From contig NZ_FODV01000003.1 in the NCBI RefSeq assembly GCF_900110465.1, forward strand, positions 1-64,000: a stretch of 64,000 nucleotides of DNA, read 5' to 3'. Made by a program: the position numbers and the translations under genes. The number at the start of each line of letters is the position of its first letter. Within the stretch, counting starts at the first letter, position 1. The DNA is from Halogranum amylolyticum. Lineage in GTDB: Archaea; Halobacteriota; Halobacteria; Halobacteriales; Haloferacaceae. This document shows, one piece after another, positions 1 to 9,882 of this stretch. The notes under the pieces are model-generated. The model had not been told where the DNA came from. It saw only the letters and a list, made by a program, of their open reading frames with translations, and made no database searches.

Positions 1-19
1 CCCGCACCACGAATTCAGC

Positions 20-106
20 AAGCGCCCGAGGCGGGATTTGAACCCGCGTCACAACCGTGACAGGGTTGTATGATGGGCCACTACACCACCCGGGCTTGCT
101 ACACTC
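20..106. repeat. Direct repeat containing tRNA-Asp (copy 1)
   Basis: This 87-bp segment recurs at 678-764 with one mismatch (position 101 against 759). It contains the whole tRNA-Asp gene plus a few flanking bases. The 658-bp period encloses only the nuclease gene at 194-607, so the unit looks like a tandem duplication or insertion around a tRNA. Confidence 0.9.
23..95 (-). tRNA. tRNA-Asp (anticodon GTC), copy 1
   Basis: Read on the minus strand, this is a complete 73-nt cloverleaf. The acceptor stem GCCCGGG pairs with the 3' CTCGGGC-type strand. The anticodon stem CAACC/GGTTG encloses a loop with GTC, and the T arm is GCGGG-TTCAAAT-CCCGC. CCA is not encoded. Copy 2 at 681-753 is identical. 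A strong TATA-like element lies about 30 bp upstream, inside the segment between the two copies. Confidence 0.97.
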
Positions 107-120
107 TGGTATTTGCCGAT

Positions 121-132
121 GTATTAAATAAG
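121..132 (-). promoter_or_regulatory. TATA-like promoter of tRNA-Asp copy 1
   Basis: On the minus strand this AT-only stretch reads TTATTTAATAC and is centred about 32 bp upstream of the tRNA 5' end at 95, as expected for an archaeal TATA box. Confidence 0.6.
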
Positions 133-193
133 AGTTGCTATCTATCGTCGCGGATGGTACTAAATACCGAACCACATCGTCGACAAATCGGAG

Positions 194-607
194 TTATGAG
201 ACCTCGCCAGTGAACTCGTATTCACGGGCCCAGTTGATCGAGGGATGGTCGATTTTACCTTCGAATCGAAGTTCCATCTTCTGCTCAGTCGCGTCGCCGA
301 TTCCGATCCAGTACAACGTCTCGGTTTCTGGATACCGAACGAGGAACGCATCGATCTCGCCGTGATACGTATGCTCGTGATATTCTCCGCCTTTCGTCGT
401 CTGCGAGTGGGTATTGAATCGAATCGTCTCCTCTTTGTTCTGCCACGCAGTCTTACATTGAACTCGATAGAGGCACTTGCCAGTGTCGACAACGAGGTCG
501 TACTTGTCGTTGTCACCGAACGGCACGGATACACTGTAGCCATTCGCAATCAACTCGGAGAGAACCTTTGCCTCAGTCTCGTCACCGGCATCTTTCGTGT
601 TTTTCAT
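194..607 (-). CDS. Small PD-(D/E)XK nuclease-like protein
   Basis: The 137-aa product resembles the small PD-(D/E)XK proteins annotated as group I intron-type endonucleases (PDDEXK_5). It opens GDETEAKVLSEL, then has KYDLVVD followed by LYRVQCK, which fits the active-site pattern D...(E/Q)xK of this fold, with helices before and beta strands around the motif. I chose the ATG at 607 (MKNTKDAGDE). A TTG at 625 would add six residues. The gene sits alone between two near-identical tRNA-Asp genes and runs in the same direction. DNA cleavage is inferred from the fold, and the target is unknown. It may be a selfish passenger or a repair or restriction nuclease. Confidence 0.65.
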   Translation of the reverse strand: MKNTKDAGDETEAKVLSELIANGYSVSVPFGDNDKYDLVVDTGKCLYRVQCKTAWQNKEETIRFNTHSQTTKGGEYHEHTYHGEIDAFLVRYPETETLYWIGIGDATEQKMELRFEGKIDHPSINWAREYEFTGEVS

Positions 608-677
608 CCGAGTACAGTTGATCAACGAAATCGGCCACTCGGCGATAAGATGCTTTGCTCGAGACTGAGAGTCAGAG

Positions 678-764
678 AAGCGCCCGAGGCGGGATTTGAA
701 CCCGCGTCACAACCGTGACAGGGTTGTATGATGGGCCACTACACCACCCGGGCTTGCTGCACTC
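678..764. repeat. Direct repeat containing tRNA-Asp (copy 2)
   Basis: Second copy of the 87-bp repeat at 20-106, in the same orientation, differing by one base. Confidence 0.9.
681..753 (-). tRNA. tRNA-Asp (anticodon GTC), copy 2
   Basis: This 73-nt cloverleaf is identical to the copy at 23-95. It has its own TATA-like element (CCTTATCTC on the minus strand, 783-791) about 34 bp upstream, so both copies are probably transcribed. CCA is not encoded. Confidence 0.97.
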
Positions 765-782
765 AGTGCTTTTTCGGAGAGA

Positions 783-791
783 GAGATAAGG
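783..791 (-). promoter_or_regulatory. TATA-like promoter of tRNA-Asp copy 2
   Basis: Minus-strand CCTTATCTC, centred about 34 bp upstream of the tRNA 5' end at 753. Confidence 0.4.
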
Positions 792-1013
792 CTTCTCATC
801 TCGTCGCACCGTGGGTCGCTGTGCCGCGATTGAGATGGGCATAACGACTATATCATCGGGAATCATGAGTGGACGTAACACGAGTCTCGTCGGCCGCCCT
901 CCACGGCCGCAGAGCGGCGCGTCAGCGGCGGTTAGCAAGGACTAAATGGATGGGCCGTTTACGCCGCTGTAGTATCTCGTGATAGCTTCTCCCCACAGCC
1001 AACCCCATCCAAC

Positions 1014-1247
1014 ATGGTAGACGTAAGCCAACACAATCTGGTTCCGGAGCATACTGTCCTCGACGAGCCGGAGCGCGTCGAGGAGGTACTCGAAGAGTAC
1101 AACGTGGAGAAAACAAACCTGCCGAAGATCAAACGCAAGGACCCGGCACTCCGCGACACCGACGCGGAACCGGGTGACGTCGTAGAGATCGTACGAGACT
1201 CTCGAACGACTGATCAAGCGGTCGTATATCGACTGGTGGTCGAGTAA
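1014..1247 (+). CDS. rpoH: DNA-directed RNA polymerase subunit H
   Basis: This 77-aa protein is the archaeal counterpart of the C-terminal domain of eukaryotic Rpb5, which binds near the jaw and downstream DNA of RNA polymerase. The signature is clear: [10 protein letters not shown] near the N-terminus, [12 protein letters not shown] in the middle, then PGDVVEIVR and a C-terminal VVYRLVVE strand. The length is normal for archaeal H. It is the first gene of the polymerase operon, and its TAA stop overlaps the rpoB2 start by one base, so the two are translationally coupled. A possible TATA element (gtttacg, about 956-962) lies roughly 55 bp upstream, implying a short leader. Confidence 0.97.
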   Translation: MVDVSQHNLVPEHTVLDEPERVEEVLEEYNVEKTNLPKIKRKDPALRDTDAEPGDVVEIVRDSRTTDQAVVYRLVVE

Positions 1248-2812
1248 TGGATCGACAAGCACGACGAACGGTTTCACGCGAGTACTTCTCGCAGGAACGG
1301 CTCGCAGAACATCACTTCCGCTCGTTCAACAACTTCATGGAGCGGGGGATGCAGGAGGTCGTCGCCGAGAAGGAGACGATCGAGACCGACATCGGCGACA
1401 AGGAGGGCGAAGAGCCCGTCTACGTCGAACTCGGCGACGTCCGCGTCGTCACTCCGCGTGTTCGGGAGGCCGACGGGTCGGAGGAACTCCTCTACCCGCA
1501 GGAAGCACGCCTGCGGAACATCACCTACGCCGCGCCGGTGTTCATGGAGATGTCCATCATCCGCGGCGGCGAAGAGGAGGAGGAGGTCGTCGTCGACTCC
1601 GCGGAGACCAAGGTGGGCCGGATGCCCATCATGGTCGGCTCGAGCAAGTGTAACATCTCGGGGTTCGACGACGAGGAGCTCGTCGAGATCGGCGAGGACC
1701 CCGTCGACCCCGGCGGCTACTTCATCGTCAACGGTTCCGAGCGCGTCCTCATGACCTCGGAGGACCTCGCACCCAACAAGATCCTCGCCGAGTACGACAC
1801 GAAGTACGGCGACGAGATCCAGGTCGCAAAGACCTTCTCGCAGCGCCGTGGCTACCGGGCACTCGTCCTCTGCGAACGCAACCGTGAGGGGATCCTCGAA
1901 GTGTCGTTCCCGTCCGTCTCGGGCAGCGTCAACTTCGTCACCCTCGTCCGGGCGCTCGGACTCGAGTCCGACGAGGAGATCGTCCACCGCGTCTCCGACG
2001 ACCCGGAGATCGTGAAGTTCATGCTCGAGAACCTGGAGATGGCCGAAGTCCAGACCCAGGAGGAGGCAATCGAGAAGCTCGGCAAGCGCGTCGCCAGCGG
2101 ACAGGGCAAGAACTACCAGCTGAAACGCGCGAACTACGTCATCGACCGCTATCTCCTGCCGCATCTCCACGAGGAGGGCGTCGAGGACGAGGAGGTCCGC
2201 AGCAACAAGGCGTTCTACCTCTGTCGGATGGCAGAGGCGTGTTTCGAGCTCGCACTCGGCCGCCGCGACTCCGACGACAAGGACCACTACGCCAACAAGC
2301 GCCTCAAGGTCTCGGGCGACCTGATGAAGGACCTGTTCCGGACGGCGCTGAACAAGCTCGCACGCGACGTGAAGTACCAGCTCGAACGCGCGAACATGCG
2401 GAACCGGAACCTCACTGTCAACACCGTGGTTCGCTCGGACGTGCTGACCGAACGGCTCGAACACCCCATCGCGACGGGCAACTGGGTCGGTGGCCGCTCC
2501 GGCGTCTCCCAGTTGGTCGACCGAACCGACTACATGGGCGTGTTGTCGCACCTGCGTCGGCTCCGTTCGCCGCTGTCGCGCAGCCAACCCCACTTCGAGG
2601 CGCGTGACCTGCACGCGACCCAGTGGGGTCGCATCTGTCCCTCCGAGACCCCGGAGGGACCGAACTGTGGGCTCGTGAAGAACTTCGCGCAGGCGATGGA
2701 GCTCTCACAGAACATCGAAGACGAACAGGCACTCAAACGCGAACTGGCGTCGATGGGAGTCGAGGGTATCCCGGGTCTCGAAGGCGTCGAACCACAACCG
2801 GCAGACGACTAA
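1247..2812 (+). CDS. rpoB2: DNA-directed RNA polymerase subunit B''
   Basis: This 521-aa N-terminal half of the split beta/Rpb2 subunit carries the protrusion, lobe and fork regions. Family landmarks include the early segment [10 protein letters not shown], the [14 protein letters not shown] motif and, near the C-terminus, [17 protein letters not shown], the universal Rpb2 signature. The split from B' after this point is typical of halophiles and many methanogens. The start overlaps the rpoH stop, and rpoB1 begins two bases after this stop, so the genes form one tightly packed operon. Confidence 0.98.
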   Translation: MDRQARRTVSREYFSQERLAEHHFRSFNNFMERGMQEVVAEKETIETDIGDKEGEEPVYVELGDVRVVTPRVREADGSEELLYPQEARLRNITYAAPVFMEMSIIRGGEEEEEVVVDSAETKVGRMPIMVGSSKCNISGFDDEELVEIGEDPVDPGGYFIVNGSERVLMTSEDLAPNKILAEYDTKYGDEIQVAKTFSQRRGYRALVLCERNREGILEVSFPSVSGSVNFVTLVRALGLESDEEIVHRVSDDPEIVKFMLENLEMAEVQTQEEAIEKLGKRVASGQGKNYQLKRANYVIDRYLLPHLHEEGVEDEEVRSNKAFYLCRMAEACFELALGRRDSDDKDHYANKRLKVSGDLMKDLFRTALNKLARDVKYQLERANMRNRNLTVNTVVRSDVLTERLEHPIATGNWVGGRSGVSQLVDRTDYMGVLSHLRRLRSPLSRSQPHFEARDLHATQWGRICPSETPEGPNCGLVKNFAQAMELSQNIEDEQALKRELASMGVEGIPGLEGVEPQPADD

Positions 2813-2813
2813 C

Positions 2814-4640
2814 ATGGCTCAGGCACGAGAGGCGAAAGTTTACGTCAACGGGAGCTTAGTCGGGACGCATCCGGACCCGAACGAGCTCGCAGCACAGATT
2901 CGAGAAGCACGACGTCGCGGCGACGTCAGCCAGATGGTGAACGTCTCGGTCAAGGAGCGAACCCGCGAAGTCATCGTCAACGCCGACGCGGGTCGTGCTC
3001 GCCGACCGCTCATCGTCGTCGAAGAGGGCCAGCCGCTCCTCGGTGACGATGAGATCGAGGCCGTCGAGAACGGCGAACTGGAGTTCGAGGACCTCGTCGA
3101 ACGCGGCTACGTCGAGTTCATCGACGCTGAAGAGGAGGAGGACATCTACGTCGCCGTCGACGAAGAGGAGGTCTCCGAGGACCACACGCACCTCGAGATC
3201 GACCCACAGCTCATCTTCGGTATCGGCGCCGGGATGATCCCCTACCCCGAGCACAACGCCTCGCCCCGCATTACGATGGGCGCAGGGATGATGAAGCAGT
3301 CGCTCGGGCTCCCGTCGGCGAACTACCGTATCCGCCCGGACACGCGTCAGCACCTGCTGCACTACCCGCAGCTGTCGATGGTGAAGACGCAGACGACCGA
3401 GCAGATCGGCTTCGACGAGCGCCCCGCCGCACAGAACTTCGTCGTCGCGGTGATGTCCTACGAGGGGTTCAACATCGAGGACGCGCTCGTGATGAACAAG
3501 GGGTCGGTCGAGCGCGCGATGGCTCGCTCGCACTTCTTCCGGACCTACGAGGGTGAGGAACGGCGTTATCCCGGCGGTCAGGAGGACCGCTTCGAGATCC
3601 CGAGTCAGGACGTCCGCGGTGCACGCGGCGAAGACGCGTACACGCACCTCGACGAGGACGGCCTCGTCAACCCCGAGACGGTCGTCGACGAGAACTCCGT
3701 CCTCCTCGGCAAGACGTCGCCGCCGCGGTTCCTTGAGGAACCGGACGACATGGGCGGGCTCTCGCCGCAGAAGCGCCGCGAGACGTCCGTCACGATGCGC
3801 TCCGGCGAGGACGGTGTCGTCGACACCGTCACGCTGATGGAGGGTGAAGACGGCTCGAAGCTCTCGAAAGTCTCCGTCCGCGACGAGCGAATCCCCGAAC
3901 TCGGGGACAAGTTCGCGTCGCGACACGGCCAGAAAGGTGTCGTCGGTCACCTGGCACCCCAGGAGGACATGCCGTTCACCGAACAGGGCGTCGTCCCCGA
4001 CCTGGTCCTCAACCCGCACGCACTACCGTCGCGGATGACGGTCGGTCACGTGCTGGAGATGCTCGGTGGCAAGGTCGGTGCCCTCGAAGGGCGCCGCGTC
4101 GACGGGACCGCCTTCCAGGGCGAGTCCGAAGAGGAACTCCGTGGCGCGCTCGAAGACCACGGGTTCAACTCCGCCGGCAAGGAGGTCATGTACTCGGGCG
4201 TGACCGGCGAGAAGGTCGAGGCGCAGATCTTCCTCGGCATCATCTTCTACCACAAGCTGTACCACATGGTGAGCAACAAGCTGCACGCCCGTTCGCGCGG
4301 GCCGGTGCAGGTGCTCACTCGCCAGCCTACCGAGGGGCGCGCCCGCGAGGGTGGGCTCCGTGTGGGTGAGATGGAGCGTGAGGTGCTCATCGGTCACGGT
4401 GCGGCGATGGCCCTCAAGGAACGGCTGCTCGACTCCTCGGACCGCGAAGAGGTGTACGTCAGCGCCGACACCGGGATGGTAGCGGTCGAGGACAGAGAGC
4501 AGCGCCGTATCTACGACCCCATCACCGGGGACGAGGACAACATCCACAAGATCGAGGTCAGCTACGCGTTCAAGCTCCTGCTCGACGAGATGAAGGCGCT
4601 CGGCATCCGACCGAAGATCGAACTGGAGGACGCAGTCTAA
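2814..4640 (+). CDS. rpoB1: DNA-directed RNA polymerase subunit B'
   Basis: This 608-aa C-terminal half of beta/Rpb2 includes the hybrid-binding, wall, anchor and clamp parts. The motifs [14 protein letters not shown] and [15 protein letters not shown], which bind the active centre and nucleic acid, are intact, as is the end [16 protein letters not shown]. The protein contains no cysteine at all. The C-terminal clamp zinc site, which in most archaeal and eukaryal Rpb2 proteins is built on C-x2-C ... C-x2-C, reads YVSADTGM (from residue 548) and YDPITGDED here, so all four ligands are gone although flanking residues align. The gene lies between rpoB2 (gap of one base) and rpoA1 (gap of 15). 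Confidence 0.98.
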   Translation: MAQAREAKVYVNGSLVGTHPDPNELAAQIREARRRGDVSQMVNVSVKERTREVIVNADAGRARRPLIVVEEGQPLLGDDEIEAVENGELEFEDLVERGYVEFIDAEEEEDIYVAVDEEEVSEDHTHLEIDPQLIFGIGAGMIPYPEHNASPRITMGAGMMKQSLGLPSANYRIRPDTRQHLLHYPQLSMVKTQTTEQIGFDERPAAQNFVVAVMSYEGFNIEDALVMNKGSVERAMARSHFFRTYEGEERRYPGGQEDRFEIPSQDVRGARGEDAYTHLDEDGLVNPETVVDENSVLLGKTSPPRFLEEPDDMGGLSPQKRRETSVTMRSGEDGVVDTVTLMEGEDGSKLSKVSVRDERIPELGDKFASRHGQKGVVGHLAPQEDMPFTEQGVVPDLVLNPHALPSRMTVGHVLEMLGGKVGALEGRRVDGTAFQGESEEELRGALEDHGFNSAGKEVMYSGVTGEKVEAQIFLGIIFYHKLYHMVSNKLHARSRGPVQVLTRQPTEGRAREGGLRVGEMEREVLIGHGAAMALKERLLDSSDREEVYVSADTGMVAVEDREQRRIYDPITGDEDNIHKIEVSYAFKLLLDEMKALGIRPKIELEDAV

Positions 4641-4655
4641 GCGGAGGTATCACGA

Positions 4656-7589
4656 ATGTCAATGCAGACACCAAAAGAGATCGGCGGCATCCAGTTCGGG
4701 TTGATGGACCCAGAGACGTATCGCGACATGTCCGCCACGAAGGTCATCACGGCGGACACGTACGACGACGACGGCTACCCCATCGACATGGGGCTGATGG
4801 ACCCGCGGCTGGGCGTCATCGACCCGGGGCTGGAGTGCCGCACCTGCGGGCAGCACTCGGGGTCCTGTAACGGCCACTTCGGCCACATCGAACTCGCCGC
4901 GCCAGTGATCCACGTCGGCTTCACGAAGCTCATCCGTCGCCTGCTGCGGTCGACCTGCCGCGACTGCGGTCGACTCGCACTCACGGCGGAGGAACAGGAG
5001 GAGTACCACGAGAAGCTCCAGCGGACGAAGGAGCTCGGCGAGGACTGGAGCGACGTGATGAAGGCCGCGGTCCGGCAGGCCCGCAAGGCCAAGCGATGTC
5101 CCTACTGTGGCTCGCCGCAGCACGACATCAAACACGAGAAGCCGACGACCTACTACGAGGTCCAGGACGTCCTTTCGGGCGACTACTCGGAGCTCATCGC
5201 ACAGGCGATGCAGCCGGACCCCGACGACGAGGACGACGAGGGGATGTCGCCGCAGGCGCTCGCCGAGAAGACCGGCATCGACCTGCAGCGCGTCAACGAG
5301 ATCATGTCCGGGTCGTTCCGCCCGCGGAAGGACGACCGCAAGGCGCTGGAGAAGGCGTTGGACGTCGACCTGACCGAGGAGGACATGAACAAACTGATGC
5401 CCTCGGACATCCGCGACTGGTTCGAGGACATCCCGGACGACGACCTCGCCTCGCTGGGTATCGACCCGAGTCGGTCCCGACCGGAGTGGATGATCCTGAC
5501 CGTCCTGCCGGTGCCGCCGGTGACGGCCCGTCCCTCCATCACGCTGGACAACGGCCAGCGTTCCGAGGACGACCTGACCCACAAGCTGGTCGACATCATC
5601 CGCATCAACCAGCGGTTCATGGAGAACCGCGAGGCGGGTGCGCCCCAGCTGATCATCGAGGACCTGTGGGAACTGCTGCAGTACCACGTCACTACGTTTG
5701 TCGACAACGAGATCTCGGGCACGCCGCCGGCGCGTCACCGCTCCGGTCGTCCGCTGAAGACGCTCTCTCAGCGCCTGAAAGGCAAGGAGGGTCGCTTCCG
5801 TGGCTCGCTGTCCGGGAAGCGCGTCAACTTCTCGGCACGGACCGTCATCTCGCCGGACCCGACGCTCAGCCTGAACGAGGTCGGCGTCCCCGAGCGCGTC
5901 GCTCGGGAGATGACCCAGACGATGAACGTCACCGAGCGCAACATCGACGAAGCGCAACAGTACGTCCGTAACGGACCCGAGGGCCACCCGGGTGCCAACT
6001 ACGTGAAGCGGCCCGACGGTCGTCGCCTGAAGGTGACCGAGAAGAACTGCGAAGAGCTCGCAGAGAAGGTCGAACTCGGCTGGGAGGTCAACCGCCATCT
6101 CGTCGACGGCGACATCGTCATCTTCAACCGACAGCCGTCGCTGCACCGGATGTCGATCATGGCGCACGAGGTCGTCGTGATGCCGTACAAGACGTTCCGG
6201 CTGAACACCGTCGTCTGCCCGCCGTACAACGCAGACTTCGACGGCGACGAGATGAACATGCACGCGCTGCAGAACGAGGAGGCCCGCGCGGAGGCGCGCG
6301 TCCTCATGCGGGTGCAGGAACAGATCCTCTCGCCGCGCTTCGGTGAGAACATCATCGGCGCGATCCAGGACCACATCAGCGGGACGTACCTCCTGACGCA
6401 CGAGAACCCACGGTTCACGGAGACGCAGGCGCTCGACCTGCTGCGTGCGACGAGCGTCGACACGCTCCCCGACCCGGACGGCGAGGAGGACGGCGAGCCG
6501 TACTGGACGGGACACTCCATCTTCTCGGAACTGCTGCCCGACGACCTCTCGCTCGACTTCACGAGTTCGACCGGCGACGACGTCCGTATCGTCGACGGTC
6601 AGCTCGTCGAGGGGACGATCGACGAGGACGCCGTCGGAGCGTTCGGCGGGGAGATCGTCGACACCATCACGAAGGTCTACTCGGAGACGCGCGCTCGCGT
6701 GTTCGTCAACGAGATCGCCGCGCTGGCGATGCGTGCCATCATGCACTTCGGGTTCTCCATCGGAATCGACGACGAGTCGATCCCGCCGGAGGCCAACGAA
6801 CAGGTCGACGAGGCCATCGAGAACGCCTACGAGCGGATCCAGGAACTCATCTCGACGTACGAGGCGGACGAACTCGAGTCGCTGCCGGGTCGTACCGTCG
6901 ACGAGACGCTCGAGATGAAGATCATGCAGACGCTCGGGAAGGCCCGTGACTCTGCCGGTGAGATCGCCGACGATCACTTCGGCGACGACAACCCGGCGGT
7001 CATCATGGCTCGCTCGGGTGCCCGTGGGTCGATGCTCAACCTGACGCAGATGGCCGGCTGTGTCGGCCAGCAGGCAGTTCGGGGCGAACGCATCAACCGC
7101 GGGTACGAGGACCGTACGCTCAGCCACTACAAGAAGAACGACCTCTCGGCGGAGGCACACGGGTTCGTGGAGAACTCCTACCGTGGCGGACTGACGCCGC
7201 GTGAGTTCTTCTTCCACGCGATGGGTGGCCGCGAAGGGCTGGTCGACACGGCAGTCCGTACCTCGAAGTCCGGGTACCTGCAGCGTCGGCTCATCAACGC
7301 TCTCTCGGAGCTCGAAGCGCAGTACGACGGTTCGGTGCGCGACACGTCGGGCACCATCGTCCAGTTCGAGTTCGGCGAGGACGGCACGAGTCCGGTGAAG
7401 GTCTCTTCGAGCGAGGACGGCGACGTCGACGTCGAACAGATCGCCGACCGCATCATCGAGTCGGAGTTCGACAGCGAAGCGCAGAAAGAGCGGTTCCTCG
7501 GCCGACGCGAGCCGCCGACGAACCTCTCGGAGCACGCCGGTCCCGGTCGGAACAAGGCCATAGGGACGGAGGTGGAGTCCGATGACTGA
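4656..7589 (+). CDS. rpoA1: DNA-directed RNA polymerase subunit A'
   Basis: This 977-aa N-terminal part of the largest subunit carries the catalytic metal A loop NADFDGDEM (525-533). Two zinc sites are visible: Cys61, Cys64, Cys71 with His74 or His77, and Cys101, Cys104, Cys148, Cys151. The segment [15 protein letters not shown] is the usual clamp/active-site helix region. Residues about 197-240 ([19 protein letters not shown], then SGSFRPR and a terminal LEKALDVDL) look like an XRE/Cro-type helix-turn-helix inside the clamp head. I read this as an insertion that I associate with haloarchaeal A' subunits. The stop overlaps rpoA2 by 8 bp. Confidence 0.98.
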   Translation: MSMQTPKEIGGIQFGLMDPETYRDMSATKVITADTYDDDGYPIDMGLMDPRLGVIDPGLECRTCGQHSGSCNGHFGHIELAAPVIHVGFTKLIRRLLRSTCRDCGRLALTAEEQEEYHEKLQRTKELGEDWSDVMKAAVRQARKAKRCPYCGSPQHDIKHEKPTTYYEVQDVLSGDYSELIAQAMQPDPDDEDDEGMSPQALAEKTGIDLQRVNEIMSGSFRPRKDDRKALEKALDVDLTEEDMNKLMPSDIRDWFEDIPDDDLASLGIDPSRSRPEWMILTVLPVPPVTARPSITLDNGQRSEDDLTHKLVDIIRINQRFMENREAGAPQLIIEDLWELLQYHVTTFVDNEISGTPPARHRSGRPLKTLSQRLKGKEGRFRGSLSGKRVNFSARTVISPDPTLSLNEVGVPERVAREMTQTMNVTERNIDEAQQYVRNGPEGHPGANYVKRPDGRRLKVTEKNCEELAEKVELGWEVNRHLVDGDIVIFNRQPSLHRMSIMAHEVVVMPYKTFRLNTVVCPPYNADFDGDEMNMHALQNEEARAEARVLMRVQEQILSPRFGENIIGAIQDHISGTYLLTHENPRFTETQALDLLRATSVDTLPDPDGEEDGEPYWTGHSIFSELLPDDLSLDFTSSTGDDVRIVDGQLVEGTIDEDAVGAFGGEIVDTITKVYSETRARVFVNEIAALAMRAIMHFGFSIGIDDESIPPEANEQVDEAIENAYERIQELISTYEADELESLPGRTVDETLEMKIMQTLGKARDSAGEIADDHFGDDNPAVIMARSGARGSMLNLTQMAGCVGQQAVRGERINRGYEDRTLSHYKKNDLSAEAHGFVENSYRGGLTPREFFFHAMGGREGLVDTAVRTSKSGYLQRRLINALSELEAQYDGSVRDTSGTIVQFEFGEDGTSPVKVSSSEDGDVDVEQIADRIIESEFDSEAQKERFLGRREPPTNLSEHAGPGRNKAIGTEVESDD

Positions 7590-8850
7590 CGAAGAGAAGA
7601 GCGTCAACCAGCTCGTCGGCGAGTACGACCACGTGACGGAAGATATCGCGCTCGTGGTCGAGGATACGGAGCTACCGCGCCGTCTGAAGACGCGCGTCTA
7701 CAAGACCATCGAGAGCCGCGAGGGGCTCGTGACGCCCGAGCAGGCCAACGAGATCGCCGAGGCGGTCGAGAACCGGTACATCGACACCCGTGTCGACCCG
7801 CTGGACCCGGTCGGCACCGTCTCCGCGCAGTCGATCGGTGAGCCGGGGACGCAGATGACGATGAACACGTTCCACTACGCCGGTGTGGCCGAGATCGACG
7901 TCACCCAGGGGCTCCCCCGTCTCATCGAGCTGGTGGACGCCCGGAAGACGCCGGACACGCCGATGATGACCGTCCACTTGGAGTCCGCCGAACAGAACGA
8001 GGCGGACGTCCCCTACGCGACGGACCGCGAGCGGGCCCACGAGGTGGTCTGGGACATCGAGGCGACGAAGATCCTCGCGCTCGGTGACGTGTCGACGAAC
8101 GTCGCCGACATGCTGGTCCAGATCGACCTCAACGACGACACGCTGGCCGAGCGATGGCCGCGTGCGAACGACGTCACCGAGGTCGCCCAAGAGATCGCAG
8201 AGACCATCGAGGACGCCCTCGGCGTGAAGACGCGCCGGTCCGGCACCGTCATCGAGTTCGGCCCCGACCAGCCGAGCTATCGACAGCTGCTCCAGCTGGT
8301 CGAACAGCTCCGCGAGATCACGTTCAAGGGGATCGAAGAGATCAGCCGCGTCGTCATCCGCAAGGAGCAGACCGACGAGGGCGACGAGGAGTTCGTCCTC
8401 TACACCGAGGGGTCGGCCTTCGGCGACGTGCTCTCGATCGAGGGTGTCGACGCCTCGCGAACGACGTGTAACAACATCCACGAAGTGTACCGTGAACTCG
8501 GCGTCGAGGCCGCCCGCGAGGCGATCATCGAGGAGACGATGGACACGCTGCGCGAACAGGGTCTCGACGACGTGAACATCCGTCACCTGATGCTCGTCGC
8601 GGACATCATGACGAACCGCGGCACCATCGAGTCCATCGGCCGTCACGGGATCTCCGGCAGCAAGGACTCCGTGCTCGCACGTGCGGCGTTCGAGGTCACC
8701 GTCAACCACCTGCTCGACGCCGCCATCCACGGCGAGAACGACGATCTGGACGGCGTCATCGAGAACGTCATCGTCGGCAAACCCGTCGCCATCGGCACGG
8801 GCGACGTCGACCTGAAGATGGGGTCGTTCAGCGCGACGTCGGACGACTAG
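7582..8850 (+). CDS. rpoA2: DNA-directed RNA polymerase subunit A''
   Basis: This 422-aa C-terminal part of the largest subunit contributes the trigger loop, bridge-helix end and jaw. The signature [18 protein letters not shown] followed by [13 protein letters not shown] is the trigger-loop and downstream region conserved in all Rpb1 homologues. The C-terminal end has [20 protein letters not shown]. It overlaps rpoA1 by 8 bp in a different frame, and nusA starts on the base after its stop. Normal length for the family. Confidence 0.98.
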   Translation: MTDEEKSVNQLVGEYDHVTEDIALVVEDTELPRRLKTRVYKTIESREGLVTPEQANEIAEAVENRYIDTRVDPLDPVGTVSAQSIGEPGTQMTMNTFHYAGVAEIDVTQGLPRLIELVDARKTPDTPMMTVHLESAEQNEADVPYATDRERAHEVVWDIEATKILALGDVSTNVADMLVQIDLNDDTLAERWPRANDVTEVAQEIAETIEDALGVKTRRSGTVIEFGPDQPSYRQLLQLVEQLREITFKGIEEISRVVIRKEQTDEGDEEFVLYTEGSAFGDVLSIEGVDASRTTCNNIHEVYRELGVEAAREAIIEETMDTLREQGLDDVNIRHLMLVADIMTNRGTIESIGRHGISGSKDSVLARAAFEVTVNHLLDAAIHGENDDLDGVIENVIVGKPVAIGTGDVDLKMGSFSATSDD

Positions 8851-9270
8851 ATGAAGGTCACGCTGTCGGACGAAGCGATGCGACTCATCGGCCTCTTCGA
8901 CGAGTTGGCCGAAGTCAGCGCCAAGGACTGCCTCGTCGACGACGATCGGGTGGTGATCCTCGTCCCCGCCGGCGAGATGGGGAAGGCGATCGGACCGGCC
9001 GGCAAGACGGTCAAGCGGTTCGAAGAGCGCGTCGGCAAGGCGGTCGAACTGGTCGAAGACGCCGACACGCCGGAGGCGTTCGTCGCCAGCGCGCTCGCTC
9101 CGGCCGCGGTCCGACACGTCACCGTCTCCGAGCAGGACGACCGGGTCGCCTACGTCGAGGTCGAGGAGGCCGACCGCGGCGTCGCCATCGGGAAGGATGG
9201 CGCGAACATCCAGACCGCCCGCACGTTGGCCCGTCGTCACTACGACATCGACGACATCCAACTGACGTGA
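8851..9270 (+). CDS. nusA: NusA-like KH-domain transcription factor
   Basis: This 139-aa protein consists of two KH domains and lacks the N-terminal polymerase-binding and S1 domains of bacterial NusA, as is normal in archaea. The KH motifs are GKAIGPAGKTVKRFEE (about residues 45-60) and GVAIGKDGANIQTARTLAR (about 110-128). It begins immediately after the rpoA2 stop and closes the polymerase operon. Its role in elongation or termination through RNA binding is inferred from the family. A perfect 9-bp hairpin starts two bases after the stop codon. Confidence 0.95.
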   Translation: MKVTLSDEAMRLIGLFDELAEVSAKDCLVDDDRVVILVPAGEMGKAIGPAGKTVKRFEERVGKAVELVEDADTPEAFVASALAPAAVRHVTVSEQDDRVAYVEVEEADRGVAIGKDGANIQTARTLARRHYDIDDIQLT

Positions 9271-9271
9271 C

Positions 9272-9297
9272 GGCGGTTCGTCCGACTGCGAACCGCC
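9272..9297 (+). terminator. Hairpin after nusA
   Basis: Perfect inverted repeat GGCGGTTCG / CGAACCGCC with an 8-nt loop, directly downstream of the nusA stop. No T-run follows, so it may be an mRNA 3'-end stabiliser rather than an intrinsic terminator. Confidence 0.5.
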
Positions 9298-9465
9298 GCT
9301 CGTCCCGACGCGAGACGTCACTCCTGGCCGAGTGAATCGTCGGGTAAGGACAACCTAACCGACGAAAGTCGGCGGAGAACGGTCGAATACGACCGCTCAC
9401 CGGCGTGCGGCCGTCGAACGTTTATCTAACTGATAACTAAGCCGATATAGAGCGTTCTGCGGGGT

Positions 9466-9636
9466 ATGTCACAGCCACCAGTCCCCATCTCGTGTCCCTC
9501 GTGCGACGTCGACCTGCCGGCGACGCTCGCGGTGGCCGACGGGGGAAGTCCCGAACTCGGCGACACCCTCTACGGCGAACCGGTCACCTGCGAGCACTGC
9601 GCCGCCGAGTTCGAGGTGCTGTTCTATCTCGAGTGA
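9466..9636 (+). CDS. CPxCG-type micro zinc-finger protein (56 aa)
   Basis: This 56-aa ORF starts MSQPPVPISCPSC and has a second knuckle CEHC near residue 42, so two CxxC pairs about 30 residues apart could bind one zinc ion. The C-terminus is FEVLFYLE. AT-rich TATA candidates (tttatc at 9421 and ctaagcc near 9438) precede it, and the latter would give a leaderless mRNA. It lies between nusA and rps12. Such very small zinc-finger proteins are abundant in haloarchaea and mostly uncharacterised; roles in regulation or protein binding are inferred. Its location beside polymerase and ribosomal genes and its sound start, stop and codon use support it as a real gene. Confidence 0.8.
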   Translation: MSQPPVPISCPSCDVDLPATLAVADGGSPELGDTLYGEPVTCEHCAAEFEVLFYLE

Positions 9637-9733
9637 GAGGGACTGTCGCAACTGGTATCGGTGTTCGTCGACCCTGCGCCGGCGAACACCGGAACGACTC
9701 ACGACCGTCCCTCTGACGGCCTGTGCAGGCCGT
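9637..9733 (+). other. Highly structured intergenic RNA candidate
   Basis: Three nested or adjacent helices can form: an outer GAGGGAC (9637-9643) with GTCCCTC (9707-9713), an inner CGGTGTTCG (9659-9667) with CGAACACCG (9683-9691), and a following ACGGCCTG/CAGGCCGT palindrome (9716-9733). It begins at the stop of the micro zinc-finger gene and lies 150 bp upstream of rps12. It could be a terminator complex or a small RNA. Confidence 0.4.
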
Positions 9734-9847
9734 TCGTTCCCTCTGCTCTCCTGAGCGGCCGTAACTCGAATCACTGAGACGCCCTCAGAACCGAGTAGCG
9801 GGGTGAAAGAAGGAATCTGAGGCCGTTTCTCCCGGAGCGAAAAGGGA

Positions 9848-9858
9848 GGCTTAAGTAG
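9848..9858 (+). promoter_or_regulatory. TATA box of the rps12 operon
   Basis: The sequence ggcttaagtag, preceded by a purine-rich BRE-like cgaaaaggga, is centred about 28 bp upstream of the rps12 ATG, which predicts a leaderless transcript. Confidence 0.6.
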
Positions 9859-9882
9859 CTCCGTCCGGAACTCACGTTCACT

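Noticed and set aside
4659..7607. A 982-codon open frame antisense to rpoA1, and similar long frames antisense to rpoB2, rpoB1, rpoA2, fusA and uvrA
   Set aside because: High-GC haloarchaeal codon use (G or C at third positions, few stops in the antisense frame) creates such mirror frames; composition is Arg/Asp/Val-rich nonsense without family motifs, and the sense genes are unmistakable.
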